A DNA stretch of 64,000 bases from assembly GCF_900107645.1 (NCBI RefSeq), contig NZ_FNQN01000002.1:310001-374000 (forward strand). The letters run 5' to 3'. The notes under the pieces were generated by a model. The model did not search any database, was not told the origin of the DNA, and saw only the letters and a list, made by a program, of their open reading frames with translations. This document shows positions 32,946 to 41,444 of this stretch, in pieces (positions within the stretch are counted from its first letter, which is position 1; each line of letters starts with the position of its first letter). A program made the position numbers and the translations under genes. The DNA is from Desulfuromusa kysingii. GTDB lineage: Bacteria; Desulfobacterota; Desulfuromonadia; Desulfuromonadales; Geopsychrobacteraceae.

Positions 32946-34118
32946 TCATTTTAGGGTGATAAATTCCCGTAAATCAGATTCCAGGATGGTTTGCAATTCG
33001 GCAAAATCCTCTTCTTGCGTCTCCAAAAGGAGAAAACCGAAAACCGGATACTGACGAAAATCAATCTGTCTGAGCTCAAGCGGATGCTTAAACTTTGTCA
33101 GCAACTTTTCGTAGTCAAACGACGCGATGGCATCAATCTCAAAGCCACTTGAGTTATCCAACACAACCATACTGTAGAGCACTCCCTCTTTCCCCTGAAG
33201 AAGCTGTGACCAGTCAGGTTTTTGTTGTCCATAAAAATACCGATAGGGATTAAAGCCATAAGCCATGGCGGTCAGGTCTGCGGTCGTGCACCAGCCTCCG
33301 AAGCGCATTGCGTTGACTTCGATGGGCAGAACGGTACCATCACGCCCCTTACGCAACTCAATGTGTACGGGAAAGTTTTTCACCCCGGCCAGACGACCAA
33401 TTTTATCTGCAAAGCGGGTAAATGCCGTCAGGTTCTCCTCAACAATCTCCTTTGATGAGATATAAACTCTGTCACTGACGTCAGCATCCGAAGAGAAAAC
33501 ATGCTTCAGGATCCCCAGAACAACCGCCTCACCCGCATCATTATAATAGACATCGACGGCGAACTCTTCACCATCAATACATTGCTCAATAATAAAAGCA
33601 TTGGTGTCCAGTACTGAGTCGGGATACAAGCCTTTGACCTGATCGATCTCGGCAACAATTGCCGCCTTGGCTGCCTGCCACTCTTTCTCGTTGGCAACCT
33701 TGTAAACGCCCATGCTCATGAAACCAATACTCGGCTTGATGATAAATGGCAGGGGCAGTTGATCAAATTGAAGATCTTGCAACTCATTGAGGTTGACACC
33801 GCGGAAATAAAAGTCCGGGAAAATTGTTTGCGTCAATTGACGGAATTTCAATTTATCCTTAAACAGTGCAATTTTGTCTGGCAGATCACTAAAAGACAGG
33901 TTCTCCGTTATCCAGCTGATAGCATTCTCAGAGGTTGTGTAGATCGGAAGACTTTGGTTTTGTTGTACCATCTCGATCGCGCGGGATTCACTGATCAGAT
34001 TCGTGCCGGCATAAAGATCCATCTGTCTGGATAACTCAGTCGCTACCACAGGAATGCCGCTATCCATCATCGTCTGTTTAAAAAAATCTGAAATATAGGG
34101 CTTATCGACTAAAAACAT
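32946..34118 (-). CDS. ATP-grasp domain ligase, substrate unknown
   Basis: The protein has 390 residues. The ATP-grasp core is visible as LPLPFIIKPSIGFMSMGVYKV (nucleotide lysine and Gly-rich loop), AFIIEQCIDGEEFAVDVYY and the metal-binding VLPIEVNAMRFGG. Such enzymes form amide or thioester bonds through acyl-phosphates; peptide or amino-acid ligation is typical. The N-terminal 110 residues are probably the pre-ATP-grasp fold. It is tightly coupled to a PLP desulfhydrase, suggesting a shared pathway in amino-acid or D-amino-acid metabolism. I do not recognise a named enzyme. Confidence 0.82.
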   Translation of the reverse strand: MFLVDKPYISDFFKQTMMDSGIPVVATELSRQMDLYAGTNLISESRAIEMVQQNQSLPIYTTSENAISWITENLSFSDLPDKIALFKDKLKFRQLTQTIFPDFYFRGVNLNELQDLQFDQLPLPFIIKPSIGFMSMGVYKVANEKEWQAAKAAIVAEIDQVKGLYPDSVLDTNAFIIEQCIDGEEFAVDVYYNDAGEAVVLGILKHVFSSDADVSDRVYISSKEIVEENLTAFTRFADKIGRLAGVKNFPVHIELRKGRDGTVLPIEVNAMRFGGWCTTADLTAMAYGFNPYRYFYGQQKPDWSQLLQGKEGVLYSMVVLDNSSGFEIDAIASFDYEKLLTKFKHPLELRQIDFRQYPVFGFLLLETQEEDFAELQTILESDLREFITLK

Positions 34119-34324
34119 TTTCTTTCAACTCCCTCTCTCGTATCGACACCATGCTGATAATCGCAGGTGATATTCAGCACACTGTATAACATCCCCATCA
34201 CAGACGGGCAATATAGACACAATGGCTCACACTGTGGTTCTCGGTATGTTGTCGCAAGAGATGAAGATAAAGGGCCAAGTTGAGCCAAAGAGGCCTGAAC
34301 CCCTCAGTCCAAGCGGACGCACAG

Positions 34325-35863
34325 TTATTCAACCACCCGTGCCCGGACTACCTGCCCCCGAACCTTATCCAAGCTGGTAAAGGGCCCGATTCCAGTCGAA
34401 ACGGTCTTTGCCTGCTGCGAACCAAGACGGCCGGGAATCTCCATGCGCACGTTCCGCACTTGCCCCTGAACATCCGTGAATTGGACAACAAAACCAATAT
34501 GGCTAACGCTCTGCTCCGTCCCGTTGCTGACCTGTACCAGAAGATAGTTGCTACGATCGCGACCTAATCTGAGTTGTAAATATTTGTCTGGATTATCAGG
34601 CAGATCGAGCCGGACAAAAGCTTGGGCAGCAGCTTTTCCCGCTGTAGAATTGGAGCTTGCTGCGGCTGAAAAATAGTTTTTCGCCGTCACGATATCGCCA
34701 CTAGCTAAAGATAATTCCCCCAGAGCGTTCATTGCCGGAGCCGTCGGTAGCAAGGTGATACTCTTTTTCAGGTCAGCTTCACCTTGAGCTTTTTCATGCA
34801 ACTGTAAATGTGCCAATCCGCGTTGCAGATAGTAATGAAAATATTCGCGGTTATACTGCACCGCCCGATCATAGTTCGTGATGGCATCCCGATATTGATG
34901 CTGCTTTAAACGCACATCGCCACGCAACGAATGAAATAAAGCCTCGCGAGGTTGCAGCTGCAACGCTTTATTCGCCAGGTTCAGAGCTCGCTCATAATTG
35001 TCCTCGCTCAACGCCTTGCGCCCTGCATCATAGGCCTGATACGCATCGCTATCGCGCAACAACGGTGCCAGCGCCTGCTGATAACGATCCCGACCGATTT
35101 CTCCGCCCTGCGGCAAGTTAGCCGCCGTGATCCGGTTGGCATCCACCCGCTCCTGTGACGGGGGATGACTGGCAAACAATCCGCTGAGCCAGTTGGCGTC
35201 ACCGCCTGCAGACAAGCGGACAAAGGTCTCCTGTAATTTTATTGCCGCGCGGGGATCATAACCTGCCTTGGACATGTATTTCATGCCGTAGAAATCGGCT
35301 TCAGTTTCAGCATCGCGACTATATCGCTGGGTGATTAATTGTGCCGCAATCCCAGCACCACCGATGGCCAGCTGTGAAAACTCACTATTTTGCGAAGCGA
35401 TCCCTGCGGCCATAACCGCTCCTTGCAACAGCATCCCCCGCTCCATCCCTTTGGCCCCATGACGCGCGGCAGCATGGACAATTTCATGGCCCAGCACAGC
35501 AGCCAATTCCGCCTCGCTCTCAAGCTCCACCAGCAAGCCACGGTTGATGACGATTTTCCCACCGGGGAGCGCCCAGGCATTGGGAGTCGAATCATTGATC
35601 ACATTAAATTCATACGGTAGGTCGCGATCACTCACCGCCGCCAGTCGTTGCCCGACCCCTTTGACATAAGTGACAACCTGCGGAGAAACATTATAATCTC
35701 CCCCTTGCATCTGCCGACTGGGAAGATATTGCTCATTACCGATATTAATCTCAGTCGCTTCAGGGACCAGAGCCAATTCATTCTTTCCCGTGACCGGATT
35801 CACAGCACAACCGGACAAACAAAGAAAAACCATCAGCCAGATGAATGCTAATTTTCTCTGCAT
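34325..35863 (-). CDS. M48 family metalloprotease with TPR tail, lipoprotein
   Basis: From the ATG at 35863 (GGAG upstream) the protein has 512 residues. A lipobox ends at Cys19 (LSGC). The M48 zinc site HEIVH is at 126-130, followed by a downstream Glu in ETEADFYGMKYM. The second half holds TPR repeats (near 290-400) and a C-terminal beta-rich region. This arrangement resembles BepA-type periplasmic proteases that help quality control of outer-membrane proteins. It is divergent from the MuiA-like gene, with 85 bp between the starts. Confidence 0.9.
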   Translation of the reverse strand: MQRKLAFIWLMVFLCLSGCAVNPVTGKNELALVPEATEINIGNEQYLPSRQMQGGDYNVSPQVVTYVKGVGQRLAAVSDRDLPYEFNVINDSTPNAWALPGGKIVINRGLLVELESEAELAAVLGHEIVHAAARHGAKGMERGMLLQGAVMAAGIASQNSEFSQLAIGGAGIAAQLITQRYSRDAETEADFYGMKYMSKAGYDPRAAIKLQETFVRLSAGGDANWLSGLFASHPPSQERVDANRITAANLPQGGEIGRDRYQQALAPLLRDSDAYQAYDAGRKALSEDNYERALNLANKALQLQPREALFHSLRGDVRLKQHQYRDAITNYDRAVQYNREYFHYYLQRGLAHLQLHEKAQGEADLKKSITLLPTAPAMNALGELSLASGDIVTAKNYFSAAASSNSTAGKAAAQAFVRLDLPDNPDKYLQLRLGRDRSNYLLVQVSNGTEQSVSHIGFVVQFTDVQGQVRNVRMEIPGRLGSQQAKTVSTGIGPFTSLDKVRGQVVRARVVE

Positions 35864-35948
35864 ATTTTTCTCCAATATCTTTATAGTAATCACTTAAGTC
35901 ATCCACTGAGGATATCACAACTTTAACCAACACGGAAAAGAGGCATTC

Positions 35949-37475
35949 ATGAAATACCTGTTTCTCACTTTATTATCTTTTTCACTGTTGCAATCCAGTG
36001 TCTTTGCAAAACCCACAGCCGTTGTCCTCTATCCTACCGGGGCCACGGTTTCTGAACAGACCATCATTGCTCAAGGGAGTCGTACTGCAACGCTACAATT
36101 GCCGCATGTTGCCATCCCGGAATCTTTACAACTTGCGCTACCTCAGACAACCGGACCAAGGATCACCGGGATAGAGTTCACCTCGATTCTCCCCGACGCC
36201 TCTGACTTCAAAGAGCTTGAAACGCTGATTTCCCGCCTTGAGGGAGAAATTGCCAACCTGGATGACCAGATCCAATCACGCACCTTGGCACTCGATTATT
36301 GGAAAAATCAGCAGGAGCTTCCACTTAAAACCCTTGCGGATACGCGGGAGATGGGCAAAATCATTCGCGCTGAAAGCCTCACCCTGCTGCAAGAGGCAAG
36401 CAAATTTCGGCAGCAGAAAAGCGAACGTCAGGCACAGCTTGACGAGGCGCGCAAGCAATTACAACAAAAAACCGGTGACAATCAACGCAACTGGCAGGTT
36501 CAGATCAGCTTTTCCCAACCACCAACAACGGATCTGGGACTTAGCTATTCCTACCGCATTCGCCGTGCAGGTTGGCAGTCCAGTTACAGCTTAAATGCCC
36601 TGCCCGAGCAGAAAAAAATTCAGTGGGTGTGGACCGCAACCATCAGCCAACAGACAGGGATCGACTGGACCGACGTGAAACTGACAATCGCCACCGCCGA
36701 ACCGGTTTTCACCCTGACACCTCCGGGAAATGCCCCTTGGAATATCCGGGAGCAACAGATAGTAAGAGCACGCAACAGCATGAAAACCATGGCCATGGCA
36801 GTGCCACAAGAAGCACTCATGGACGCTGGAACAGAAATGGAGACCCAACCGCTGCCGGAAAGAGTCACCGGCCAACTGTTCGACAGCTACGATCTGGGAC
36901 AGATCAACATTGCTTCAGGCCAGGAGTCCCGAATGCAAATCAGAGAAGGGATCTGGAACGCCGCCTTTACCTATCTGGCGCGGCCTCTATTATCCGAACA
37001 GGTTTTCCTGCAAGCCAATCTTGGGTTAAACGAGGACTTCCTCCCCCTGCCAACCGGTGTCGCTTCCATCCAGGTCGATGGTGTGCATATCGGTCAGCGA
37101 AATTTTTCCTTGTATGAAAAAAACAATGTCAACATCAGTTTTGGCAGCGACCCAGGTATTGCCGTCGATGTGCAAACCAACCATGTTGCCGGGGAAAAAG
37201 GGTTGTTAGCGCGAAAAAATACCTACAATTGGAACTGGAACATCAGCCTGACGAATCATAAAAATTTCACGATTGATCTCAGAGTGGAAGATTCATATCC
37301 CCATTCCGGACATGAGAAAATTGAACTGCAAGAGTTGTTCTCTCCACCGCTACCGCTTCGGGAAGAAGATCAGTTGGTCTGGAATCTATCCATCCCACCA
37401 CAGCAAGAGCAGCAGATCAATTACGGCTACCAAGTGACCTACCCTGAAGACATGCCGGTCTCGTTAGGACGATAA
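35949..37475 (+). CDS. MuiA family protein (DUF4139/DUF4140)
   Basis: The protein has 508 residues with a signal peptide ending at about residue 20 (SSVFA). The first 50-60 mature residues are the DUF4140-type N-terminal domain (AVVLYPTGATVSEQ), followed by a coiled coil at about 90-180 (Glu, Lys and Gln rich). Most of the rest is the DUF4139 beta-rich domain, with LSYSYRIRRAGWQSSYSL at its beginning and QINYGYQVTYP at its end. The family is named after a mucoidy inhibitor; the molecular role is unknown. It probably acts in the periplasm. Confidence 0.88.
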   Translation: MKYLFLTLLSFSLLQSSVFAKPTAVVLYPTGATVSEQTIIAQGSRTATLQLPHVAIPESLQLALPQTTGPRITGIEFTSILPDASDFKELETLISRLEGEIANLDDQIQSRTLALDYWKNQQELPLKTLADTREMGKIIRAESLTLLQEASKFRQQKSERQAQLDEARKQLQQKTGDNQRNWQVQISFSQPPTTDLGLSYSYRIRRAGWQSSYSLNALPEQKKIQWVWTATISQQTGIDWTDVKLTIATAEPVFTLTPPGNAPWNIREQQIVRARNSMKTMAMAVPQEALMDAGTEMETQPLPERVTGQLFDSYDLGQINIASGQESRMQIREGIWNAAFTYLARPLLSEQVFLQANLGLNEDFLPLPTGVASIQVDGVHIGQRNFSLYEKNNVNISFGSDPGIAVDVQTNHVAGEKGLLARKNTYNWNWNISLTNHKNFTIDLRVEDSYPHSGHEKIELQELFSPPLPLREEDQLVWNLSIPPQQEQQINYGYQVTYPEDMPVSLGR

Positions 37476-37486
37476 AACCGAAACGC

Positions 37487-37516
37487 AAAAAGGGCAGCCG
37501 ACGGGCTGCCCTTTTT
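37487..37516. terminator. Bidirectional terminator between MuiA-like and type 1 copy B genes
   Basis: A perfect 13-bp stem AAAAAGGGCAGCC / GGCTGCCCTTTTT with a GACG loop serves both converging genes. Confidence 0.92.
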
Positions 37517-37540
37517 ATTAAACGGAGGATTATCTGTGCT

Positions 37541-37765
37541 TTAGTTCTTAGCAGAAACAGTTTTCCGGCCACTTTTCTTGACGGCTTCTTTGGTCATACC
37601 GAACAGGGTCAATACCGCGGGAACCAGTTGGGCGACGATGAGCAAGGCACAAAATCCGACAAACAGTAGAACCAGGATGCCACTGTTATAGGTCTGGGTG
37701 GTGTCCACAGCGAAGGCAGGGACGGCGAACAGGATCAGGCTCAGGGTGGCGATAATAGCTTTCAT
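37541..37765 (-). CDS. Type 1 small membrane protein (copy B)
   Basis: This 74-residue protein differs from copy A at seven positions, mostly conservative (for example S/T, I/V, L/M and A/V). It has the same signal-like helix, VDTTQTYNSG joint, GFCALLIVAQLVPA helix and basic tail. The polar joint is identical to that in the receiver fusion (28523-29179). It lies 59 bp downstream of type 2 copy B, matching the order type 2 then type 1 seen at 29 kb. An AAGGAG motif precedes the start. Function unknown. Confidence 0.82.
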   Translation of the reverse strand: MKAIIATLSLILFAVPAFAVDTTQTYNSGILVLLFVGFCALLIVAQLVPAVLTLFGMTKEAVKKSGRKTVSAKN

Positions 37766-37824
37766 GATGGTCTCCTTTAAATTGTTGGGTAAATTATGTT
37801 TCTATATTTGTTGCGTTTATTGTT

Positions 37825-38049
37825 TTAGTGATTTGTCACTTGTTTGCGATCACGGCCAAACAATCCTTTGAGGGTCCCGACCAACATGATCGTCGCAGGG
37901 ACCAGTTGGCAGATAATGATCAGAGCAAAGAAGCCGACAAACAAAGAGATGAGTAATCCAGCACTACCGCCAGTGGTGTTTCCTGCCGCAAAAGCCGAAG
38001 AAGAAAAAGTGATCAGGGCGATTAAGGTATTGCGTAATGTGTTTTTCAT
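37825..38049 (-). CDS. Type 2 small membrane protein (copy B)
   Basis: The protein has 74 residues from the ATG at 38049, behind GGAGG. It shares MKNTLRNTLIAL at the N-terminus, the SSAFAA signal-like end, a Gly/Ser/Thr stretch and FVGFFALIIICQLVPATIMLVG with copy A. The tail is basic (KGLFGRDRKQV). A sigma-54 promoter lies about 48 nt upstream, as in unit A. It is first in a two-gene unit with type 1 copy B. Confidence 0.82.
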   Translation of the reverse strand: MKNTLRNTLIALITFSSSAFAAGNTTGGSAGLLISLFVGFFALIIICQLVPATIMLVGTLKGLFGRDRKQVTNH

Positions 38050-38107
38050 GGCGTCCTCCATCTCTTATGTTTGGTTGCTTTTTGTTTTGCTAATGACCAG
38101 ATATAAA

Positions 38108-38121
38108 GCAGTGAACGTGCC
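38108..38121 (-). promoter_or_regulatory. Sigma-54 promoter of small-protein unit B
   Basis: On the minus strand TTGGCACG-TTCA-CTGCTT gives GG (plus 38120-38121) and GC (plus 38108-38109) with exact 10-bp spacing. The predicted start is near 38097. Confidence 0.85.
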
Positions 38122-38221
38122 AAGTTTAAAAAAATAAACACTAAAGATAGGTAAAATACTGAAAATAAAGGGAGTTTTATTTATGAAACTGGCAAGAAAC
38201 CGTGGAGGTTGCTGATTCAGC

Positions 38222-38240
38222 TGTATATAGAAGACATACA
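38222..38240. promoter_or_regulatory. Candidate enhancer site (unit B)
   Basis: TGTATATAGAAGACATACA starts 101 bp upstream of the -24 GG. Both arms are identical to those of the unit A site; only three central bases differ. Confidence 0.7.
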
Positions 38241-38482
38241 ACTAAACGGATTGAACGATTGAAAAACATCCCGCTAAAAACTGTAACTAGCTAAAATTAT
38301 TAATTTCTAAGCAAGTATATAATTTGTATATTTTTTTATTTTTTAAAAATATTTTATTTATGCAGAGCAAAAAACGCATCAAAGAACAGTCGTTGAGAGG
38401 ATGTCAACGGCGACAACGTTGATCTCCGCTGACAAAATCAGTAATATCGCAACCTCACTCCTGTTGCCATGAGATGATAAAA

Positions 38483-38845
38483 ATGGATAAAACCAAACCA
38501 ATCAACCCGATTGCATATCAGCCCGGTTTAAAAAAAATCCGCAAACGCCGTTGGTTTCTGTGGGCGGTTATCTGTGCCTACCTGCCAGCGATGATGATCG
38601 CCCTTGATTCTCCCGATTACAGGAATCGCGCGACCGTTGTTTTTTGCGTCTGGATTGCTTTGCTTATTATCGCGGTTGTCTTCGCCTGTATTGTCCGCTG
38701 CCCCCGTTGTGGTGAGTGCTTCCATACCCACGGGCCAACCTTTCTCCCCTTGCGCCGCTGTCTTCATTGTGCTCTCCATATCAACGCTGATAAAAGGGGG
38801 GCAGAAGCGATCTCGCCCCAAGCAAAACCGCCGAAGAAAAAATAG
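38483..38845 (+). CDS. Two-TM zinc-ribbon-like membrane protein (tandem copy 1)
   Basis: The protein has 120 residues from the ATG at 38483. The start was chosen because the next gene aligns from MD (MDKTKP with MDETEE), although an ATG at 38474 is in frame. A basic patch (LKKIRKRRW) precedes two TM segments (about 27-44 and 55-75). A cytoplasmic ribbon follows with RCPRCGECFHTHG and RRCLHCALH, supplying Cys/His pairs for one metal. It is paralogous to the next gene. I recognise no family. Function unknown. Confidence 0.78.
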   Translation: MDKTKPINPIAYQPGLKKIRKRRWFLWAVICAYLPAMMIALDSPDYRNRATVVFCVWIALLIIAVVFACIVRCPRCGECFHTHGPTFLPLRRCLHCALHINADKRGAEAISPQAKPPKKK

Positions 38846-38922
38846 TTCATTGCCCTTGGCACACAAACCAAGTAATCTTGGCACATTATTGTCGCTAGCT
38901 TGCTGCTGTCTGGGAGGTCACA

Positions 38923-39252
38923 ATGGATGAAACAGAAGAGGTCAGCCCTGAAGAATTACAGTCCGGTCTCAAGAAAATCCGTCGCCGCCGTTGGTTTTTC
39001 TGGATCCTCATTATGGCTTACTTACCAGCGATGTTGCTTGCGCTGCGGAGTGCACAGCCAAACCAAGCCGTGGGCATCGTCTTTCTCGTCTGGATTATCC
39101 TGTTGATTATTTCTGTCACCCTCCTCGCTCTGGTAAGGTGTCCACAATGTGGAAACTGTTTTCATATGAACGGCTTCCTGTTCCGTCCGGTCAGACGATG
39201 CTTTCATTGCAAGTTACATGTCACCGCTGATAAGCAGAAATCGAAGCAATAA
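38923..39252 (+). CDS. Two-TM zinc-ribbon-like membrane protein (tandem copy 2)
   Basis: The protein has 109 residues behind a good GGGAGG site. It has the same layout as the preceding gene: GLKKIRRRRWFFW, two TM segments, then RCPQCGNCFHMNG and RRCFHCKLHVTAD. The Cys and His positions are conserved between the copies, which supports a metal-binding ribbon. The tandem copies are 77 bp apart. The pair is divergent from small-protein unit B, so an envelope-related role is possible but unproven. Confidence 0.8.
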   Translation: MDETEEVSPEELQSGLKKIRRRRWFFWILIMAYLPAMLLALRSAQPNQAVGIVFLVWIILLIISVTLLALVRCPQCGNCFHMNGFLFRPVRRCFHCKLHVTADKQKSKQ

Positions 39253-39271
39253 CACATTATTGACAACAAAA

Positions 39272-39297
39272 AAGGCCGTCCCTGCTGGAACGGCCTT
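39272..39297 (-). terminator. Terminator of the 65-residue protein gene
   Basis: AAGGCCGT pairs with ACGGCCTT around a 10-nt loop. On the minus strand the stem runs into TTTTTTGTTGTC, 24 bp after the stop codon at 39321. Confidence 0.85.
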
Positions 39298-39320
39298 GCA
39301 TATATTATGGTAATGATTCT

Positions 39321-39518
39321 TTATTCTGCCTTGGGAATCATCCCTTCCAAGGTTCCTTCTATCATCTCTGCAAATTGCTTCAGATTTGCCGCAGCAGAGT
39401 CTTCCAGGTCATTCCACGCCACCCGGATACTATCATCTTCAGCCTCTCCTCTTTTTAAATAGAAATGGGAATCGAGTTCAATTTCTACGGTAACGTTATC
39501 GGTCTGAATCCTAAGCAT
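39321..39518 (-). CDS. Small acidic protein, unrecognised
   Basis: The protein has 65 residues from the ATG at 39518 (GGAG upstream). It is acidic with no TM segment. It begins with an apparent beta hairpin (MLRIQTDNVTVEIEL) and ends in an amphipathic helix (AAANLKQFAEMIEGTLEG). It lies just downstream of hisE on the same strand and has its own strong terminator, so it may be the last gene of the his operon transcript. I recognise no family. Confidence 0.65.
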   Translation of the reverse strand: MLRIQTDNVTVEIELDSHFYLKRGEAEDDSIRVAWNDLEDSAAANLKQFAEMIEGTLEGMIPKAE

Positions 39519-39581
39519 CGTCAATCTCCATCGTTAAAATATCAAATCTTGCGCTGACGTTAACAGGGCAAATGATCACCC

Positions 39582-39923
39582 TTACTTGTTGCGGCTCGCT
39601 TTTTCATCAATCCCCGAGACCCCAAAACGGCGACGCAGCTCGGCGTAAACTTTCTCTGGTGGCAAATCGTAATATCCCAGCAATATCAGCACGTGAAAAA
39701 ACAGATCGGCGGCTTCATAAACAATCTCGTCCGGGTTGCCCCCTTTACCTGCGACGGCGGTTTCAGTCGCCTCTTCACCAATTTTGCTGAGAATTTTATC
39801 CAAACCTTTATCAAATAAAGATTTGACGTAAGATTTTTCCCCGTCAGCCATCTGCTTGCGTTGGAGAACAATCTGGTAGACCGCTTCGAGAATATCCTGC
39901 TCTTGGTTGTTTTCTTCAGACAT
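39582..39923 (-). CDS. hisE: Phosphoribosyl-ATP pyrophosphatase HisE
   Basis: This 113-residue MazG-fold enzyme hydrolyses phosphoribosyl-ATP to phosphoribosyl-AMP, the second histidine step. The metal-binding helices are visible as KIGEEATETAVAGKGG and EIVYEAADLFFHVLILL. The HisI cyclohydrolase domain is not fused to it and is not elsewhere in the window. It follows hisF by 21 nt in the run hisG-D-B-H-A-F-E. Confidence 0.95.
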   Translation of the reverse strand: MSEENNQEQDILEAVYQIVLQRKQMADGEKSYVKSLFDKGLDKILSKIGEEATETAVAGKGGNPDEIVYEAADLFFHVLILLGYYDLPPEKVYAELRRRFGVSGIDEKASRNK

Positions 39924-39944
39924 GATGATCTTCCCTATTATCGA

Positions 39945-40712
39945 TTAAATTCTGGCCGGAACACCGCGCTGCTGCAGATATTCCTTACATTCAGCGATGG
40001 TGTATTCCTTAAAGTGAAAGATAGAGGCTGCAAGTGCGGCACTGGCGCCCCCTTCAACCAACCCTTCGCGAATATGCTCCAGATTGCCAACCCCACCTGA
40101 GGCGATCACCGGAATCTCAACGGCGTCACTCACAGCTCGGGTGAGGGCGATATCATAGCCATCTTTGGTGCCATCACAATCCATCGAGGTCAGGAGAATT
40201 TCACCACAACCCAAACGTTCCATCTGTTGCGCCCAGGCAATAGCATCGATACCGGTCTCTTTACGTCCGCCATGGGTGTAGACCTCCCAAGCTTGCGGCT
40301 GGGAGCAGGGCACTCGACGGGCGTCAATAGCGACAACAATGCACTGACTGCCAAAACGCTCTGCTGCTTTGCGTACAAATTCAGGATTTTGCACCGCTGC
40401 AGTGTTAATGGAAACCTTGTCAGCCCCGGCATTGAGGAGGTTACGGATATCGGCGATTTCCCGCACACCACCGCCGACAGTCAGCGGCATGAACACCCGC
40501 TCTGCAGTTTTAGCCACAACATCGAGAATAATGCCACGATTATCACTACTGGCAGTGATATCCAGAAAAGTCAGTTCGTCAGCACCTTGATCACTATAGG
40601 CTTCTGCCGCTTCAACCGGATCTCCGGCGTCGCGTAAACCGACAAAATTGACCCCTTTGACGACGCGACCGTCTTTGACATCAAGACAGGGTATAATCCG
40701 TTTCGTCAACAT
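39945..40712 (-). CDS. hisF: Imidazole glycerol phosphate synthase cyclase subunit HisF
   Basis: This 255-residue (beta/alpha)8 barrel starts at the ATG at 40712, whose first base overlaps the hisA stop (TGATG). Catalytic Asp11 is in [12 protein letters not shown] and the second Asp is in VVAIDARR. The two phosphate-binding loops (TVGGGV and ASGGVG) are intact. With HisH it forms imidazole glycerol phosphate and AICAR from PRFAR. Confidence 0.97.
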   Translation of the reverse strand: MLTKRIIPCLDVKDGRVVKGVNFVGLRDAGDPVEAAEAYSDQGADELTFLDITASSDNRGIILDVVAKTAERVFMPLTVGGGVREIADIRNLLNAGADKVSINTAAVQNPEFVRKAAERFGSQCIVVAIDARRVPCSQPQAWEVYTHGGRKETGIDAIAWAQQMERLGCGEILLTSMDCDGTKDGYDIALTRAVSDAVEIPVIASGGVGNLEHIREGLVEGGASAALAASIFHFKEYTIAECKEYLQQRGVPARI

Positions 40713-41443
40713 CAGCATCCCCCTTTTGTCAGCGCAACCGCTTCGCGCAAATCAATGGCGCCAGAGTAGATCGCTTTGCCGGTAATCACCCCAGTGACCC
40801 CGGAGGATTCAATCTGCAAGAGTTTACGGATATCGTCCAAAGTTGACAGTCCGCCGGAAGCTATGACCGGGATAATGATCGCTTCAGCTAATGCTCGGGT
40901 CGCCTCAATGTTTGGCCCCTGCATCATGCCATCACGGGAGATGTCGGTATAGATGATGGCCTCAACCCCAAAACCTTCCATCTCTTTGGCCATCTCCGTG
41001 GCTTTTTTCTCGGTCACATCGGCCCAACCACGGACAGCCACCAAACCATCTTTGGCGTCAATTCCAACGACAATCTGTCCGGGAAACTTGCGACAGGCTT
41101 CCTTGACCAGAGCAGGATTTTCTTTGGCGACGGTGCCGAGAATCACCCGGGTTATCCCCAGATCCAGATAAGCCTCGATGGTTTCCAGATCACGGATGCC
41201 ACCACCCAATTCAGAGGGAATATTTATGGCGTTGACAATCGACTGTATTGCAGATTTATTTTTTGGCACCCCGGCAAAAGCGCCATCAAGGTCAACAATG
41301 TGGAGAAATTCTCCCCCCTGCTGCTGCCAGAGGAGGGCCTGAGCGGCAGGATCATCATTGTAGACCGTATCTTTATCCATCAGACCCTGCTCCAAACGGA
41401 CGCAGTGTCCCCCTTTAAGATCTATTGCAGGTAGAATAATCAC
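40712..41443 (-). CDS. hisA: ProFAR isomerase HisA
   Basis: The protein has 243 residues if started at the GTG at 41443 ([12 protein letters not shown]), which is 1 nt past the hisH stop and 9 nt after GGAG. A longer frame from a TTG at 41458 would overlap hisH and is less likely. Barrel phosphate sites [10 protein letters not shown] and [10 protein letters not shown] are present. It isomerises ProFAR to PRFAR. Confidence 0.96.
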   Translation of the reverse strand: MIILPAIDLKGGHCVRLEQGLMDKDTVYNDDPAAQALLWQQQGGEFLHIVDLDGAFAGVPKNKSAIQSIVNAINIPSELGGGIRDLETIEAYLDLGITRVILGTVAKENPALVKEACRKFPGQIVVGIDAKDGLVAVRGWADVTEKKATEMAKEMEGFGVEAIIYTDISRDGMMQGPNIEATRALAEAIIIPVIASGGLSTLDDIRKLLQIESSGVTGVITGKAIYSGAIDLREAVALTKGGC

Positions 41444-41444
41444 C

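Larger units (their letters stand above)
38062..38482. other. AT-rich divergent regulatory region upstream of unit B
   Basis: This gene-free region of about 420 bp holds a sigma-54 promoter and upstream dyad for unit B. The half nearer the plus-strand genes is very AT-rich (38281-38370) and may include their promoter, which I could not place. Confidence 0.55.

Noticed and set aside
38182-38214. Ten-codon frame starting at an ATG behind GGGAG upstream of unit B
   Set aside because: Far too short to judge, and lies between the promoter and its activator site on the opposite strand.
38846-38922. TTGGCACA sequence before the second two-TM ribbon gene as a fourth sigma-54 promoter
   Set aside because: No GC at the required 10-bp spacing after GG, and no upstream dyad.
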